Part shown: in pieces, positions 10,598-19,954 of the stretch
How the letters are laid out: each line of letters begins with the position of its first letter
How positions within the stretch are numbered: position 1 is the stretch's first letter
Assembly: GCA_945907065.1 (NCBI GenBank)
Contig: CAMDSC010000008.1
Coordinates: forward strand, 30,973-94,972
Length of the DNA stretch: 64,000 nucleotides
Direction: 5' to 3'
Source: Chitinophaga pinensis
GTDB taxonomy: Bacteria; Bacteroidota; Bacteroidia; NS11-12g; UBA9320
The notes under the pieces: model-generated
The model's database searches: none
What the model saw: only the letters and a program-made list of their open reading frames with translations
What the model was told of the DNA's origin: nothing
Translations under genes and position numbers: made by a program

Positions 10598-10704
10598 TTT
10601 TTTGAAATATTGAAAACACAGCATTTTAAATAATTCAATTGCATAAATCATCGCATTGTTACTTAGCTAAAATCTCAAAATTATAGTTTTCAATTATTTT
10701 TAAC

Positions 10705-10719
10705 TTTTAGTTTTTAACT
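10705..10719 (-). repeat. Copy of a dispersed AAGTTAAAAACTAAAA-type intergenic repeat
   Basis: Reads TTTTAGTTTTTAACT on the plus strand, 15 of 16 bases of a motif that also occurs at 22570-22585 and, as a stem, at 24128-24186. It lies in the 210-base gap between the chitinase and the small lipoprotein gene, where I see nothing else. Confidence 0.5.
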
Positions 10720-10807
10720 CCCAATTTTATTGTCATTTTTATGTCATGTATGGGGGGTAAAAATCATCGATTAATTTAAACGTGATTCGCCACCAAATAT
10801 ATAAAAC

Positions 10808-11167
10808 ATGAAAAAAATATTAGCAATCACCCTACTGGCTTTAACCTTAGCATTAGTAAACTGTAAAGACAAAAGTACCGAAGACCCGGCACCTGCAAAA
10901 ACATTAAACAAAAGTTTGATGGTAAATAAGTATTGGAAAACTACCACTGGGGTTCCTTTAGATCATTATTTCAGAAGTGATGGAAATATATGTTCTTCTG
11001 ATGGTCAAATGGTTTTTGGTACTTGGGCATGGTTAAATAATTCAGATAGCTTAGAAAAAGTATACACTTCATCAGGTCGTTCTGTATGGTACGCAGAATA
11101 TTGTACTGATACAGAATTAAAAATGAAAGTAAGTAAAGGTGATTGGAAGATATATACCAAACAATAA
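10808..11167 (+). CDS. Small lipoprotein of unknown function
   Basis: 119 residues. The N-terminus MKKILAITLLALTLALVNC is a lipoprotein signal with lipobox LVNC (lipid Cys 19), followed by an acidic, low-complexity linker (KDKSTEDPAPAK). The mature part is a compact about 80-residue domain rich in Trp and Tyr (NKYWKTT, GTWAWLNNSD, WYAEYC, GDWKIYTKQ). It resembles the small lipocalin-like beta-barrel lipoproteins of Bacteroidota, but I cannot name a family. A strong rho-independent terminator follows, so it is probably the last or only gene of its transcript. Confidence 0.75.
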   Translation: MKKILAITLLALTLALVNCKDKSTEDPAPAKTLNKSLMVNKYWKTTTGVPLDHYFRSDGNICSSDGQMVFGTWAWLNNSDSLEKVYTSSGRSVWYAEYCTDTELKMKVSKGDWKIYTKQ

Positions 11168-11193
11168 CTAATACTAAAACCTTTAGCCTCTAT

Positions 11194-11222
11194 AAGCCCA
11201 AATCTAAGTTTGGGCTTTTTTT
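11194..11222 (+). terminator. Rho-independent terminator after the small lipoprotein gene
   Basis: Perfect 9-bp stem AAGCCCAAA / TTTGGGCTT with a 6-base loop, followed directly by a T-run, 27 bases after the stop codon. Confidence 0.88.
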
Positions 11223-11267
11223 ATGAAAAATAGTTAAAGGAATTTTGAGCATTTGTGGCAAAACCAT

Positions 11268-11317
11268 AAAAAAAACCACCCGTGAAGCAAGCTTATTTAT
11301 ATGCTTCAGCGGGTGGT
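11268..11317 (-). terminator. Rho-independent terminator of the metacaspase gene
   Basis: On the minus strand ACCACCCGCTGAAGCA pairs with TGCTTCACGGGTGGT (one bulge), followed by eight T, 32 bases beyond the stop of the metacaspase-like gene. Confidence 0.85.
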
Positions 11318-11348
11318 AACGCAAAACAATCAATCTTTATCTTTTAGT

Positions 11349-13361
11349 CTATTCTACAATTTTAAAGGTTACTGAATATACATTGGCACTTCCTTGTGGC
11401 ACGTTTGGCATTTTAGGGCCACGGCTGCCACCTGTTTTGTATGATTCTGAAAATAACACAGAAAAAGGATTTGCATCTTTATCACCGCGGCTTGATTCGC
11501 CTCGGGTAGTAATAATGGATGAAAGATCTAATGGCGTTTCAGTAGCTATCAGTTTAAAAACTTCATTGCCTGTTGGAGGATAAAATACAATGATATCATC
11601 ATCGCCCAATTCTTTGGTTTCTCCCGGATTAATTCTATAATCCAAAGGCAAACGGCCCGTGTTTGCATTAGGCACAACTAGGTTTATCACATTGTCAGGC
11701 TGGATATCAATAATTGAAAAATAAAGTGGCTTAGTTCCATTATTGGTAATTTTAATTTTATAAGCTTCTTCGGCTTTAAAAGTCATTACTCCGGTTTCAT
11801 CTATTTTAGATTTAATATCACCACGTGATTTTTCTTTTACCTTATCTCCTTCCGTTACTACCTCAATCGGAATAAACTCAAAGGTTACATCCATTTTGGC
11901 ATCCGTTACATCCAATCCTCTAATATAGGAAGCCTGACTAAAACTTTTCACTTTTTCAACAACTGATGCAGCAGTTAAAGCAATGTTACTGTTTACTGTT
12001 TCTTCCAAAAGTATGGCATCATTGGCCGAAGTAAGTTTTATTTGGCTACCACGACTATGGGTGTTTCCTTCGTCTACAATTATATCAGAAGCACCATCTT
12101 TAACAGTTTTTATAAACGGATAATTAGCAAATTCAGCTAATATGGCATTTTTTAATGCTTCGTTACTTACTTCCAGTTTTACTTTTATTTCAAGACTTCC
12201 ATAGTTTTTTTCAGTTACAAATATCCATGAACCCAACGCTGCATTTTTATCAAGCGGAGCATCTAAGGTTACTACTGAATTTGTAAAGGTTGAAGAGGTT
12301 ACTATACCTGTAGCCTTTGGTTTGGCTTTACTCACATCTTTGGTGTCAATAGCATAAAAAGCAACTTTAGTATTTGTAAATAAACCTAATAGTTCACCAC
12401 CATTTATAACTACTTCCTTATCACCATTCCATTTCTCTACTTTAAAATAATCCAGTTTGCCAGCAATCTTACCACCCAATATGCTATAATCTAAGTCACC
12501 TTCGGCTTGAGGAGTTTGGCGTGGGGCAAAGCCACTCATTTCCACTTTTATTTTATCAAACAAACCACGGTAGGTTGAATTTTTATCGGCATTGGCAAAT
12601 ACTCGACTAAATGCATAACTTAATGAACCAACCCCATTTCCTTTTTCATCTTCAGTTTCATAATTTAATTCATGTGGGCTTGCTCCAAAAAAACCAACCA
12701 TTGAAGCCATTTTATCTGAAGAATGAGGATTTGCTGATACACCATTATTATCTGCTTTTTTATCTTTTACAGTTTCTGCGTAACCATCCGACTCTAAAGG
12801 TTTATCCGTTCCTCGGTGTTTTCCTCCACCTCTCGTTCCTGTTCCTGAATGGCAGGCATCCAATATCACCATCACGTTTCCTTTTTTGCCTAATTTTGTT
12901 CTTAATATATCCATCTGAGCTCCCAATTCTTCATCACGAATATGATTTTGACCAGTGTAAACTCCAGGTTGGTATCTAACTTTGGCATTGTATGAAACCA
13001 AGGCTTCATCATAGCCATCAATTTCATCACCGTTATCATCCATTATTTGCTGGCCATGGCCTGAGTAATGAAAAACAGCTATCCCATCTTTTGTAGATTT
13101 TCCTATCAAATGGGTTTTGATGGCGTTCATAATTCCATCTTTAGTGGCTGCTGCATCACTTATAACCAAAATATCCTTATCTAGAAATCCTTGTTTAATA
13201 AGGGCAGCTTTAATAAGAGGCACATCGTTTTGAGAACTGATACTGCTCCAGCCGCCGTTGGGTTCATAATTACCGATGGCTACAATAAGGGCAATTTTAC
13301 TTTGAGCTTGCGCAAATATTCCTACAAAGAAAAGGGCTACTAGGATGAGATATTTTTTCAT
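11349..13361 (-). CDS. Secreted metacaspase-like (peptidase C14) protein
   Basis: 670 residues with a signal peptide (LVALFFVGIFAQAQ). Residues 21-300 are a caspase p20-like domain: ALIVAIGNYEP at the first strand, catalytic His102 in VFHYSGHGQQ and catalytic Cys170 in VILDACHSGTG, spaced as in bacterial metacaspases, with acidic residues around GDEIDGYDEA that could form the basic-residue-specific pocket. The second half is beta-rich, including a region (about 530-620) that resembles the DUF4384-type domain often following such caspases. No T9SS tail is seen, so it is likely periplasmic or surface-bound. It lies 34 bases downstream of the HtrA-like gene on the same strand, so co-transcription is likely, and it ends at a strong terminator. 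Confidence 0.9.
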   Translation of the reverse strand: MKKYLILVALFFVGIFAQAQSKIALIVAIGNYEPNGGWSSISSQNDVPLIKAALIKQGFLDKDILVISDAAATKDGIMNAIKTHLIGKSTKDGIAVFHYSGHGQQIMDDNGDEIDGYDEALVSYNAKVRYQPGVYTGQNHIRDEELGAQMDILRTKLGKKGNVMVILDACHSGTGTRGGGKHRGTDKPLESDGYAETVKDKKADNNGVSANPHSSDKMASMVGFFGASPHELNYETEDEKGNGVGSLSYAFSRVFANADKNSTYRGLFDKIKVEMSGFAPRQTPQAEGDLDYSILGGKIAGKLDYFKVEKWNGDKEVVINGGELLGLFTNTKVAFYAIDTKDVSKAKPKATGIVTSSTFTNSVVTLDAPLDKNAALGSWIFVTEKNYGSLEIKVKLEVSNEALKNAILAEFANYPFIKTVKDGASDIIVDEGNTHSRGSQIKLTSANDAILLEETVNSNIALTAASVVEKVKSFSQASYIRGLDVTDAKMDVTFEFIPIEVVTEGDKVKEKSRGDIKSKIDETGVMTFKAEEAYKIKITNNGTKPLYFSIIDIQPDNVINLVVPNANTGRLPLDYRINPGETKELGDDDIIVFYPPTGNEVFKLIATETPLDLSSIITTRGESSRGDKDANPFSVLFSESYKTGGSRGPKMPNVPQGSANVYSVTFKIVE

Positions 13362-13395
13362 ATTTTAAATATATAAGTCTTATACCTAAAATCTA

Positions 13396-14385
13396 CTAAT
13401 AGTAAATGGTTGATTTAATAATTGTGCTTTCACCCGAAAGATATTGGCGATATAATTGTGCTTGAGCTGAAGGATCTTTGGCATCTGATAAATAATAATC
13501 AAACACACCACTAAGACTGCTCAATTTAATAGCTGCTCCCAATTGGGTTAAGGTTAACACTTTCCACATATTTGGGTTGTTTTCATTATAAATACCACCG
13601 CATAAAACGTAGTAAGTTTTTTCGTATGCTCCATCACCTCGTTTATTTTGATAAAACTTTTTTTCTTCTTCTTTTTTTGTATACTGATTTCCTCCTTCAT
13701 TGTAATCAAATGCCACTTGACCATAAGAAGTATTTAAGGTAACTCCTGGTATTTGGGTTAATACATAACCAGCAATTGCTTCTAATTCAATATTTCTTAA
13801 TGTGCCTGCAGTAAAGTTAATATTTTCAATAGCTCCAGAAGGAGATTTAATTTCAAGACCAACTTTACCATTAGGAGCAATTTTTTCAAATTCACCTAAT
13901 ACTTCTTCCACGTTGCGAGTTGCAACACCATTTACCTTAGTTATAAAATAGCCAATTTTACTACCCATATAACTATAAGCATTGCTACCAGGTATTACTC
14001 CATATATTTTTGCAGCCTCATCCTGAAGTGTATAGTTTTCGCCATCTACTTTGTAGGCTTGAGCTACTTCAAGACCAATATAAGAACGCTTAACACGACC
14101 ATTATTATTCAATACTTCGTTAATTAACCGTTCAGTTATTTTTGGTTCCAATGAAAAATTTATTTGTTGTTGTAATACTTGAGATCCATCAGGAGCAGTT
14201 GCAAAAGCAATTTGAGAGTTAACACCTACTACTTCACCTTTTTCATTGATTAATGGTCCACCGCTGTTTCCCCAAATAATGGTAGCTGTATGTTGTAAAA
14301 ATCCGAACTTACCTGTTAATCCACCTCTTGCACGGTTTTTAGCACTAATAATTCCATCTGTTACACTATATGGATAACTACCCAA
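13396..14385 (-). pseudogene. HtrA-like serine protease, 3' part of a frameshifted gene
   Basis: Continues the trypsin-fold protease that starts at 14872. It holds YPYSVTDGIIS, the catalytic Ser motif WGNSGGPLIN, the FATAPDG loop and a PDZ-like region (about residues 95-200: YIGLEVAQAY ... ITKVNGVATRN). A C-terminal domain of unknown type follows, rich in aromatic residues (YAFD-like strands, YYVLCGGIYN). The ATG at 14385 is incidental: in the intact reading the frame would come from the upstream fragment through the sequence NPLGSYPYS. One extra A in the A4 run at 14390-14393 (minus-strand sense) explains the break. Whether the gene is dead or misassembled is open. Confidence 0.82.
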
Positions 14386-14872
14386 TGGATTTTATAATGG
14401 CAAATACTCTATCCCCTACCATTGGCTCTGTTTTAGTAAATTCTACCACAGAAATTTCCGAACCTGGTGTAGTTACAAATTCCAATACAGCTAGGTCATA
14501 AAACGAATCACCGCCTAATACTTTACACTCATATTTTGTTTGATTAATGCTAAAAACATAAATACTTCCACTTTCGGTTGAAGCAGATTCAACCACGTGA
14601 GCATTAGTAATTACGTAATACTTACCATTTTTTTTAATAATAAATCCTGAGCCACTTCCTTTGGCATTAGTAAGGTCAAGAGCTTGCTTATAGGCATCTT
14701 CCGAAACACTTCCTCGCATTCCTAAAGTCATTTTGCCATAAGGCTCAGTTTGATAAACGGCAACGGTTACTACCGCTCCAAGGCATTTGTCTAATACTGC
14801 TGAAGCAGATTGAGCAAATGAAGAAACTACTAATAAAAGTAGTGCTGAGATTGTTAAGATTGATTTTTTCAT
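14378..14872 (-). pseudogene. HtrA-like serine protease, 5' part of a frameshifted gene
   Basis: Starts with a signal peptide (ISALLLLVVSSFAQ). It then has the trypsin-fold N-terminal barrel with GSGSGFIIKKNGKYYVITNAHVVE (catalytic His; cited in part) and DSFYDLAVLEF (catalytic Asp), the standard order of DegP/HtrA proteases. The frame breaks at VFAIIKSIG, where HtrA proteins have a VFAIGNPLG-like sequence; the missing part continues in the overlapping fragment 13396-14385. Together they would be about 490 residues. The intact product would be an envelope serine protease acting on misfolded or specific partner proteins, possibly with the metacaspase encoded next to it. Confidence 0.82.
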
Positions 14873-14985
14873 ATTGGTTGTTGTTTTTTGTTTTGTTTTA
14901 TGTAATACGTTTTATTGTTTTGAGGTAAATGGGTGATAAAAATAAAAATCTAACTTTTAAAGCTATTAAGGCCTTAAAGACTAAT

Positions 14986-14993
14986 TATATTCG
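14986..14993 (+). promoter_or_regulatory. Putative -7 box for aroB
   Basis: TATATTCG matches TAnnTTCG, 58 bases before the aroB TTG start, in the 179-base gap between the divergent HtrA-like and aroB genes. No convincing -33 element was found. Confidence 0.35.
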
Positions 14994-15051
14994 CGAAAAT
15001 ATCTAAAAAGAAACTAATAATTTGAAGTAAGTTTGTATTCTTTATTGAAAC

Positions 15052-16077
15052 TTGAACCCAGCAGCACTTATAAATGACGCCAAATTGCTGAGTGATATTT
15101 TGAACAAATATCAAAACTCAGTAATTCTTTGTGACCAAAACACAGAAAAATTATGTTTACCATTATTAAATATAAATCCGGAAACACCAATAATATCGAT
15201 ACCTGCAGGTGAAACTAATAAATCAGCATTTTCCTTAAATTTTATTTGGAACAAACTATTAGAAGCCAATGCTGACCGCAATACCGTCCTCATTAATATT
15301 GGCGGCGGAGTGATAACCGACCTTGGAGGATTGGCTGCTTCCACTTATAATAGAGGCATCAAATTTATTCATATTCCTACCACCCTTATGGGAATGATAG
15401 ATGCAGCTAATGGAGGAAAAACAGGTATAAATTTTAATGGCTTAAAAAATTATATTGGAACATTTTCAGAGCCTGAAGCCATTTATATCAGGCCCGAATT
15501 TTTAAAGACTTTACCGTTTTATCAAATACAATCGGGCTTTTCCGAAATGCTTAAACATGGACTTATTGCAGATAAAAAATACTTTGAACAACTTATTTCG
15601 CTTGATTTAAAAGTTGAAACGGCTGAATTTATTAATTGGAATTCACTTATTGAAAAATCGATTGAGATTAAAAATGCAATTGTTTCAAAAGATTTTAAAG
15701 AATCGGACGAACGAAAGCTTTTAAATTTCGGACATACCATTGGCCACGCTCTGGAATCACATTTTATTAATTCCAACCTTCCTCATGGCCATTTTGTTTT
15801 AGCTGGAATGATTTGTGAAACGTTTTTAAGTCATACCGTTGGTAATTTAGATTTGGCTGAATCTCAAAAAATTATTTTCTCCATCGACAGTATTTTTGAA
15901 AGGATTCCTTTATTAGCGGTGGATATAGATGAAATAGCTCATTTGGCTTTAAAAGATAAAAAGAATAATGCGCATAAAATTAAGTGTATCTTTTTAGATA
16001 AAACAGGTAAAGCCAGTTTTGACAATACTATAACCCTTAAAGACGTTGTAGAAAGTCTTTCATTTTATAATTCTTAA
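15052..16077 (+). CDS. aroB: 3-dehydroquinate synthase
   Basis: Second step of the shikimate pathway: turns DAHP into 3-dehydroquinate using NAD and a divalent metal. Visible signatures are the dinucleotide-binding INIGGGVITDLGGLAAS, the HIPTTLMGMIDAANGGKTGIN segment (cited in part), the metal-ligand Glu in SGFSEMLKHGLI, and the metal His pair in NFGHTIGHALES and LPHGHFVLAGM. 341 residues, normal length. The start is TTG at 15052: an in-frame stop lies two codons upstream and there is no nearby in-frame ATG. First gene of an aroB-aroA-aroC run (aroA starts 7 bases after its stop). Confidence 0.95.
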   Translation: MNPAALINDAKLLSDILNKYQNSVILCDQNTEKLCLPLLNINPETPIISIPAGETNKSAFSLNFIWNKLLEANADRNTVLINIGGGVITDLGGLAASTYNRGIKFIHIPTTLMGMIDAANGGKTGINFNGLKNYIGTFSEPEAIYIRPEFLKTLPFYQIQSGFSEMLKHGLIADKKYFEQLISLDLKVETAEFINWNSLIEKSIEIKNAIVSKDFKESDERKLLNFGHTIGHALESHFINSNLPHGHFVLAGMICETFLSHTVGNLDLAESQKIIFSIDSIFERIPLLAVDIDEIAHLALKDKKNNAHKIKCIFLDKTGKASFDNTITLKDVVESLSFYNS

Positions 16078-16083
16078 TTTCAT

Positions 16084-17292
16084 ATGAATCTTTTCTTTAA
16101 CCCGAAAAATTTTAATATCGAAATAGAATTACCGGCCTCAAAAAGTATCCATAATCGGGTCATGATTTTGAATGCCCTTTATGGTTTAAATTTAGAAATA
16201 ACTAATCCTTCCAATTCAGCTGACAGTGTTCTTATGCAAAAGCTTTTAAATAGTAAAAGCAATGTGTTAGATTGCGAAAATGCAGGAACTGTTTTTCGTT
16301 TTTTAACAGCTTATTATTCAGTAAAAAACGAAACGGTAACCCTTACAGGAAGCCAAAGAATGCAAAGCCGACCAATTAAGGAATTGGTAAATTCATTATT
16401 ATATTTAGGTGCAGAAATTGAATATATGGATAAGAAAAGCTTTCCTCCTATTAAAATTTTTGGAGGATTGACAAAAGGTGGTTTGGTTAAAATAAATGGA
16501 AGCACTAGTAGCCAGTTTATTTCAGCATTGGCAATGATTGGGCCTAAATTGGAGAATGGTTTGGAAATAATAATAGAAGGTCAAATTTCATCCAAACCTT
16601 ATATTGAAATGACAGTAAACTTGATGCGAAACTTGGGGTTTGATATTCAATTTATCAATAATAAAATAATTACTAAACCTTGGATTAATAAAACTCAATT
16701 AACATCTATTGAAATAGAGCCTGACTGGTCTGCAGTAACATTTTGGTTTCAAATTATTGCTTTAGGTGATGACGGCAAAACATTATTTAAACGTTTAAAA
16801 ACGCAAAGCGTGCAAGGAGATTCTATTTTATATCTTTGGGCTGCCAAGCTTGGGTTGAAATTTACAGAAGTATCAGATGGACTTTTATTAGAAAAATCGT
16901 CAACTCCAATTTCAAACAATTCAACCTGGGATTTCACTAATTATCCCGACCTGGCTCCTTCTATAATAGTTCTGCTGTCGGCAACAAAGAAAAAAGCAAA
17001 ATTTATAGGTTTGGAATCTTTAAAAATTAAGGAAAGCGATAGAACTTTAGCTCTGCAAACCGAATTAAAAAAATGTAATGTTTATTTAACTGAGGATAAT
17101 GGAGAATGGTTTTTAGATGCTTCAAAATTTGAATTGCAAGAAAATACATTATTTGAAAATTACTACGACCATAGAATAGCCATGGCTTTTGCAACATTAG
17201 CTTTTATTAAACCAATTCAGATGGAAAATTTAGAAGCTGTAAATAAATCGTATCCTGATTTTTGGGAACATCTTAAACTAACGGAGTCGTAG
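16084..17292 (+). CDS. aroA: 3-phosphoshikimate 1-carboxyvinyltransferase (EPSP synthase)
   Basis: Joins shikimate-3-phosphate and phosphoenolpyruvate. 402 residues, slightly short for the family but complete. Signatures: LPASKSIHNRVMILNAL at the start (substrate-binding Lys-Ser), ENAGTVFRFLTAYYS (where most EPSP synthases have a NAGTAxR motif), the GSTSSQFISAL loop, DWSAVTFW and the LKIKESDR motif late in the protein. The VFR instead of the classical AxR places it among the diverged Bacteroidota enzymes. Sits between aroB and aroC in one direction with only 6 and 18 bases between genes, so operon transcription is very likely. Confidence 0.94.
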   Translation: MNLFFNPKNFNIEIELPASKSIHNRVMILNALYGLNLEITNPSNSADSVLMQKLLNSKSNVLDCENAGTVFRFLTAYYSVKNETVTLTGSQRMQSRPIKELVNSLLYLGAEIEYMDKKSFPPIKIFGGLTKGGLVKINGSTSSQFISALAMIGPKLENGLEIIIEGQISSKPYIEMTVNLMRNLGFDIQFINNKIITKPWINKTQLTSIEIEPDWSAVTFWFQIIALGDDGKTLFKRLKTQSVQGDSILYLWAAKLGLKFTEVSDGLLLEKSSTPISNNSTWDFTNYPDLAPSIIVLLSATKKKAKFIGLESLKIKESDRTLALQTELKKCNVYLTEDNGEWFLDASKFELQENTLFENYYDHRIAMAFATLAFIKPIQMENLEAVNKSYPDFWEHLKLTES

Positions 17293-17300
17293 TATATTTG
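17293..17300 (+). promoter_or_regulatory. Possible internal -7 box before aroC
   Basis: TATATTTG matches TAnnTTTG in the 18-base aroA-aroC gap, 10 bases before the aroC ATG. It is so close to the start that a transcript would be almost leaderless. It may be a chance match. Confidence 0.25.
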
Positions 17301-17310
17301 CAAGGTACGA

Positions 17311-18384
17311 ATGAATACTCTCGGAACCCTTTTAAAAATTACCTCGTTTGGTGAATCTCATGGCCTGGCTATTGGTGTGGTTATTGACGGGTGTCCTTCA
17401 CAGTTGGAAATTGATATTGATTTTATCCAAGTTGAATTAAACAAACGCCGCCCCGGACAATCGAATATTACAACCTCAAGAAATGAAGCAGATACTGTAG
17501 AAATTCTTTCAGGTGTATTTGAAGGAAAATCAACCGGAACTCCTATAACATTATTAATTAAAAATAAAGATTCTAACCCTTCAGATTACGAACATCTTAA
17601 AGATAATTACCGCCCTTCTCATGCCGATTTTACCTATCAAAAGAAATACGGAATAAGGGATTACCGAGGTGGTGGCCGTTCATCAGCAAGAGTTACCGCA
17701 GGTTGGGTAGCGGCTGGTGCTGTAGCCAAACTATTATTAAAAAAATACTCAATTTCAATAACTGCTTACGTAAAGCAAATTCATCAAATAGCCTTAACAA
17801 TTCCTTACGCTGAATTAAATTTTGATGAGATAGAAAAAAATAAGGTTCGTTGTCCCAGCCCTGAAACCGCTGTACTTATGGAGCAAGAAATTTTAAAAGC
17901 AAAAAATGAGGGGGACAGTTTAGGTGGAATTATAGCATGTGTTGTTGCAAATTGCCCAATTGGATTGGGTGAACCGGTTTTTGATAAACTGAATGCAAAA
18001 TTAGCGCAAGCTATTCTGAGCATTAATGCTGTTAAGGGTATTCAGTTTGGCGAAGGTTTTAATTCTGTAAATTTTAAAGGTTCTGAATTGAATGATGCTT
18101 TTATAACTAAAGAAGGTAAAGTAGGCACTTCTACCAATCATTCAGGGGGGATACAAGGTGGAATTAGTAACGGTGAAGATATTTATTTTGAAACAGCATT
18201 TAAGCCGACAGCTACTATTTTAAAGTCTCAACAAACTGTGGATACTGCAGGCAATGAAACTACTTTAGAAGCAAAAGGTCGCCATGACCCGTGTGTACTT
18301 CCTCGCGCGGTTCCTATTGTGGAGGCAATGTCAGCCTTAGTTATTGCTGATTTAATATTGCTTCAAAAGGCATACAGTCTGTAG
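17311..18384 (+). CDS. aroC: Chorismate synthase
   Basis: Last step of the shikimate pathway; needs reduced FMN and releases phosphate from EPSP to give chorismate. 357 residues. Family signatures: TFGESHG-like [13 protein letters not shown] near residue 10, the [14 protein letters not shown] loop, [20 protein letters not shown] (cited in part) and [18 protein letters not shown] near the end. The ATG at 17311 gives the canonical N-terminus [17 protein letters not shown]. Last shikimate gene in the cluster; the other pathway genes (aroE, aroK, aroD, DAHP synthase) are not in this window. Confidence 0.96.
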   Translation: MNTLGTLLKITSFGESHGLAIGVVIDGCPSQLEIDIDFIQVELNKRRPGQSNITTSRNEADTVEILSGVFEGKSTGTPITLLIKNKDSNPSDYEHLKDNYRPSHADFTYQKKYGIRDYRGGGRSSARVTAGWVAAGAVAKLLLKKYSISITAYVKQIHQIALTIPYAELNFDEIEKNKVRCPSPETAVLMEQEILKAKNEGDSLGGIIACVVANCPIGLGEPVFDKLNAKLAQAILSINAVKGIQFGEGFNSVNFKGSELNDAFITKEGKVGTSTNHSGGIQGGISNGEDIYFETAFKPTATILKSQQTVDTAGNETTLEAKGRHDPCVLPRAVPIVEAMSALVIADLILLQKAYSL

Positions 18385-18430
18385 AAAATAATGTTTGTAC
18401 TTATAATTTTAAATATGTTGGTTTGAACTC

Positions 18431-19117
18431 ATGTTTGACGCGAAACCTGTTATAGAATTAGATAATGCTATTATTTTTCAGAACCAAAATCTGATTCTTC
18501 AGAGTGTTGACCTTAATGTTTCAAGTGGTGAACTAGTATATTTGGTTGGTAAAACAGGAAGTGGCAAAAGCAGTTTATTAAAAACATTATATTCTGATTT
18601 ACCTTTAAAGGAGGGAAAAGGCGAAGTGGCTGGTTATGATTTAAAAAAGTTAAAACGAAAAGATGTTCCATATTTCCGCCGCAAATTAGGCATCGTTTTT
18701 CAAGATTTCAATTTACTAAGCGACCGAAATGTTTATCAAAATTTGCAATTTGTTTTAAAATCAACCGGCTGGACAAAAAAAACAGAAATTGAATCTAGAA
18801 TTAATGAAGTATTAACTCTTGTTGGTATGGGCAGCAAAGGATTTAAAATGGTGTATGAATTGTCGGGAGGTGAACAACAGCGATTGGTAATAGCCCGAGC
18901 TATTTTAAATAAGCCTGAAGTTATATTAGCCGATGAACCTACAGGAAACTTAGACCCAACCGTAACCGATGATATAATGCTTTTGTTAAAAAATATATGC
19001 GACAAAGGCACAGCCATTCTTATAGCCACACACGATTACCGTATTATCAATAAATTTCCTGGAAAAATATATAGATGTGAAGAAGGAAATGTGGAAGAGG
19101 TTAGGTTTGTGGGGTGA
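18431..19117 (+). CDS. ftsE: Cell division ATP-binding protein FtsE
   Basis: ABC-type ATPase that, with the membrane protein FtsX, couples cell division to peptidoglycan hydrolase activation. 228 residues with Walker A VGKTGSGKSS (about 38-47), the FtsE-like Q-loop GIVFQDFNLLSDRNVYQN, signature ELSGGEQQRLVIARA, Walker B EVILADEPTGNLDP and the H-loop ATHDY. The LLSDRNVYQN stretch after the Q-loop is characteristic of FtsE rather than LolD or MacB. ftsX is not adjacent. The gene lies 46 bases after aroC in the same direction. Confidence 0.87.
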   Translation: MFDAKPVIELDNAIIFQNQNLILQSVDLNVSSGELVYLVGKTGSGKSSLLKTLYSDLPLKEGKGEVAGYDLKKLKRKDVPYFRRKLGIVFQDFNLLSDRNVYQNLQFVLKSTGWTKKTEIESRINEVLTLVGMGSKGFKMVYELSGGEQQRLVIARAILNKPEVILADEPTGNLDPTVTDDIMLLLKNICDKGTAILIATHDYRIINKFPGKIYRCEEGNVEEVRFVG

Positions 19118-19160
19118 CCATTTTTCTTTCTAAAGTTTCAAACTTTGGAAAAGTTGAAAA

Positions 19161-19892
19161 CTAGTTAATCCCTTTAATAACAATATTAGGAGTAAAAACT
19201 AGCTGATGCCATGTTCTTCCTGAAGCAAATAATTGACTTTTCAATTTTAAAACCACAAAAAACCATAAAAATTTTCTTACCAATTCTTTAGCAGGATTTT
19301 TAATTTTAAGCATACTGGCTGAAACTTCAGCATTGGTATATCCGCATGATTTCATCAATTGCAAAGCAGAACTTTTATTTAATAAGCATTCATGGGTAAA
19401 GTCGCCATACGAAAAAACAGAAGTCATTGGGGCATCCATATTTGGAGTACGGAAAATCAGCATTCCTCCAGGATTTAATATTTTTTTAAGGTTTACAACC
19501 AAATCAGTCAGTTCATCTTTCGAAAAATGTTCAATAATATCCATCCCGCTTACTAGGTCAAACGTTTCCTTCCCTGCATTTATTAAATCATTCAGGTTTC
19601 CTTGTCTTACCTCAGCTACACCCAATTTATTGGCTATCTCAACTTGTTCCGGGCTAATATCAATTCCTGTAACATTTGTATAGCCTTTTTCTTTGGCAGC
19701 GGCCAGTAAGGAGCCGTTTCCGCAACCAATATCTAAAATTTTAATGGTTTTATCCTTTGGAAAATGTGGAATTATTTCATGGCTAAAAAACCATTTTTGT
19801 TCTTCAAAAACTGCCTTAAATGCAGCAGGATCAGCCTTACCAACTTGGCTGCTAAAGTATCGTTTGTAAAATGTATCTCTGTATTTGTACAT
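19161..19892 (-). CDS. Class I SAM-dependent methyltransferase
   Basis: 243 residues from the ATG at 19892; a TTG at 19934 would add 14 basic residues. Motif I is IKILDIGCGNGSLLAAAKEKG (SAM glycine loop, cited in part), then the acidic GIDISPEQVEIA (motif II) and DLVSGMDIIEHFS (motif IV/post), followed by LNPGGMLIFRTPNM. This is the Methyltransf_11/23 fold seen in enzymes acting on quinones, glycans or small molecules. The C-terminal part ends in a hydrophobic stretch (KFLWFFVVLKL) that may contact the membrane. Substrate unknown. It converges on ftsE and is divergent from rnhB. Confidence 0.82.
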   Translation of the reverse strand: MYKYRDTFYKRYFSSQVGKADPAAFKAVFEEQKWFFSHEIIPHFPKDKTIKILDIGCGNGSLLAAAKEKGYTNVTGIDISPEQVEIANKLGVAEVRQGNLNDLINAGKETFDLVSGMDIIEHFSKDELTDLVVNLKKILNPGGMLIFRTPNMDAPMTSVFSYGDFTHECLLNKSSALQLMKSCGYTNAEVSASMLKIKNPAKELVRKFLWFFVVLKLKSQLFASGRTWHQLVFTPNIVIKGIN

Positions 19893-19954
19893 TAATTTTT
19901 GCCTCGCGTTTTTATTTGGTTTATTTACCCGCAAATTAACATTATTTTTACCCT

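Noticed and set aside
12611..12979. 122-codon plus-strand reading frame
   Set aside because: Shadow of the metacaspase gene; His- and Leu-rich low-complexity product.
14386..14396. Programmed ribosomal frameshift in the HtrA-like gene
   Set aside because: No slippery heptamer with a downstream stem that fits the needed +1 change; a plain single-base indel in an A-run is simpler.
19131..19151. Short AAAGTTT/AAACTTT inverted repeat between ftsE and the methyltransferase
   Set aside because: Only 7 A/T-rich base pairs and no proper T-run; too weak to call a terminator.
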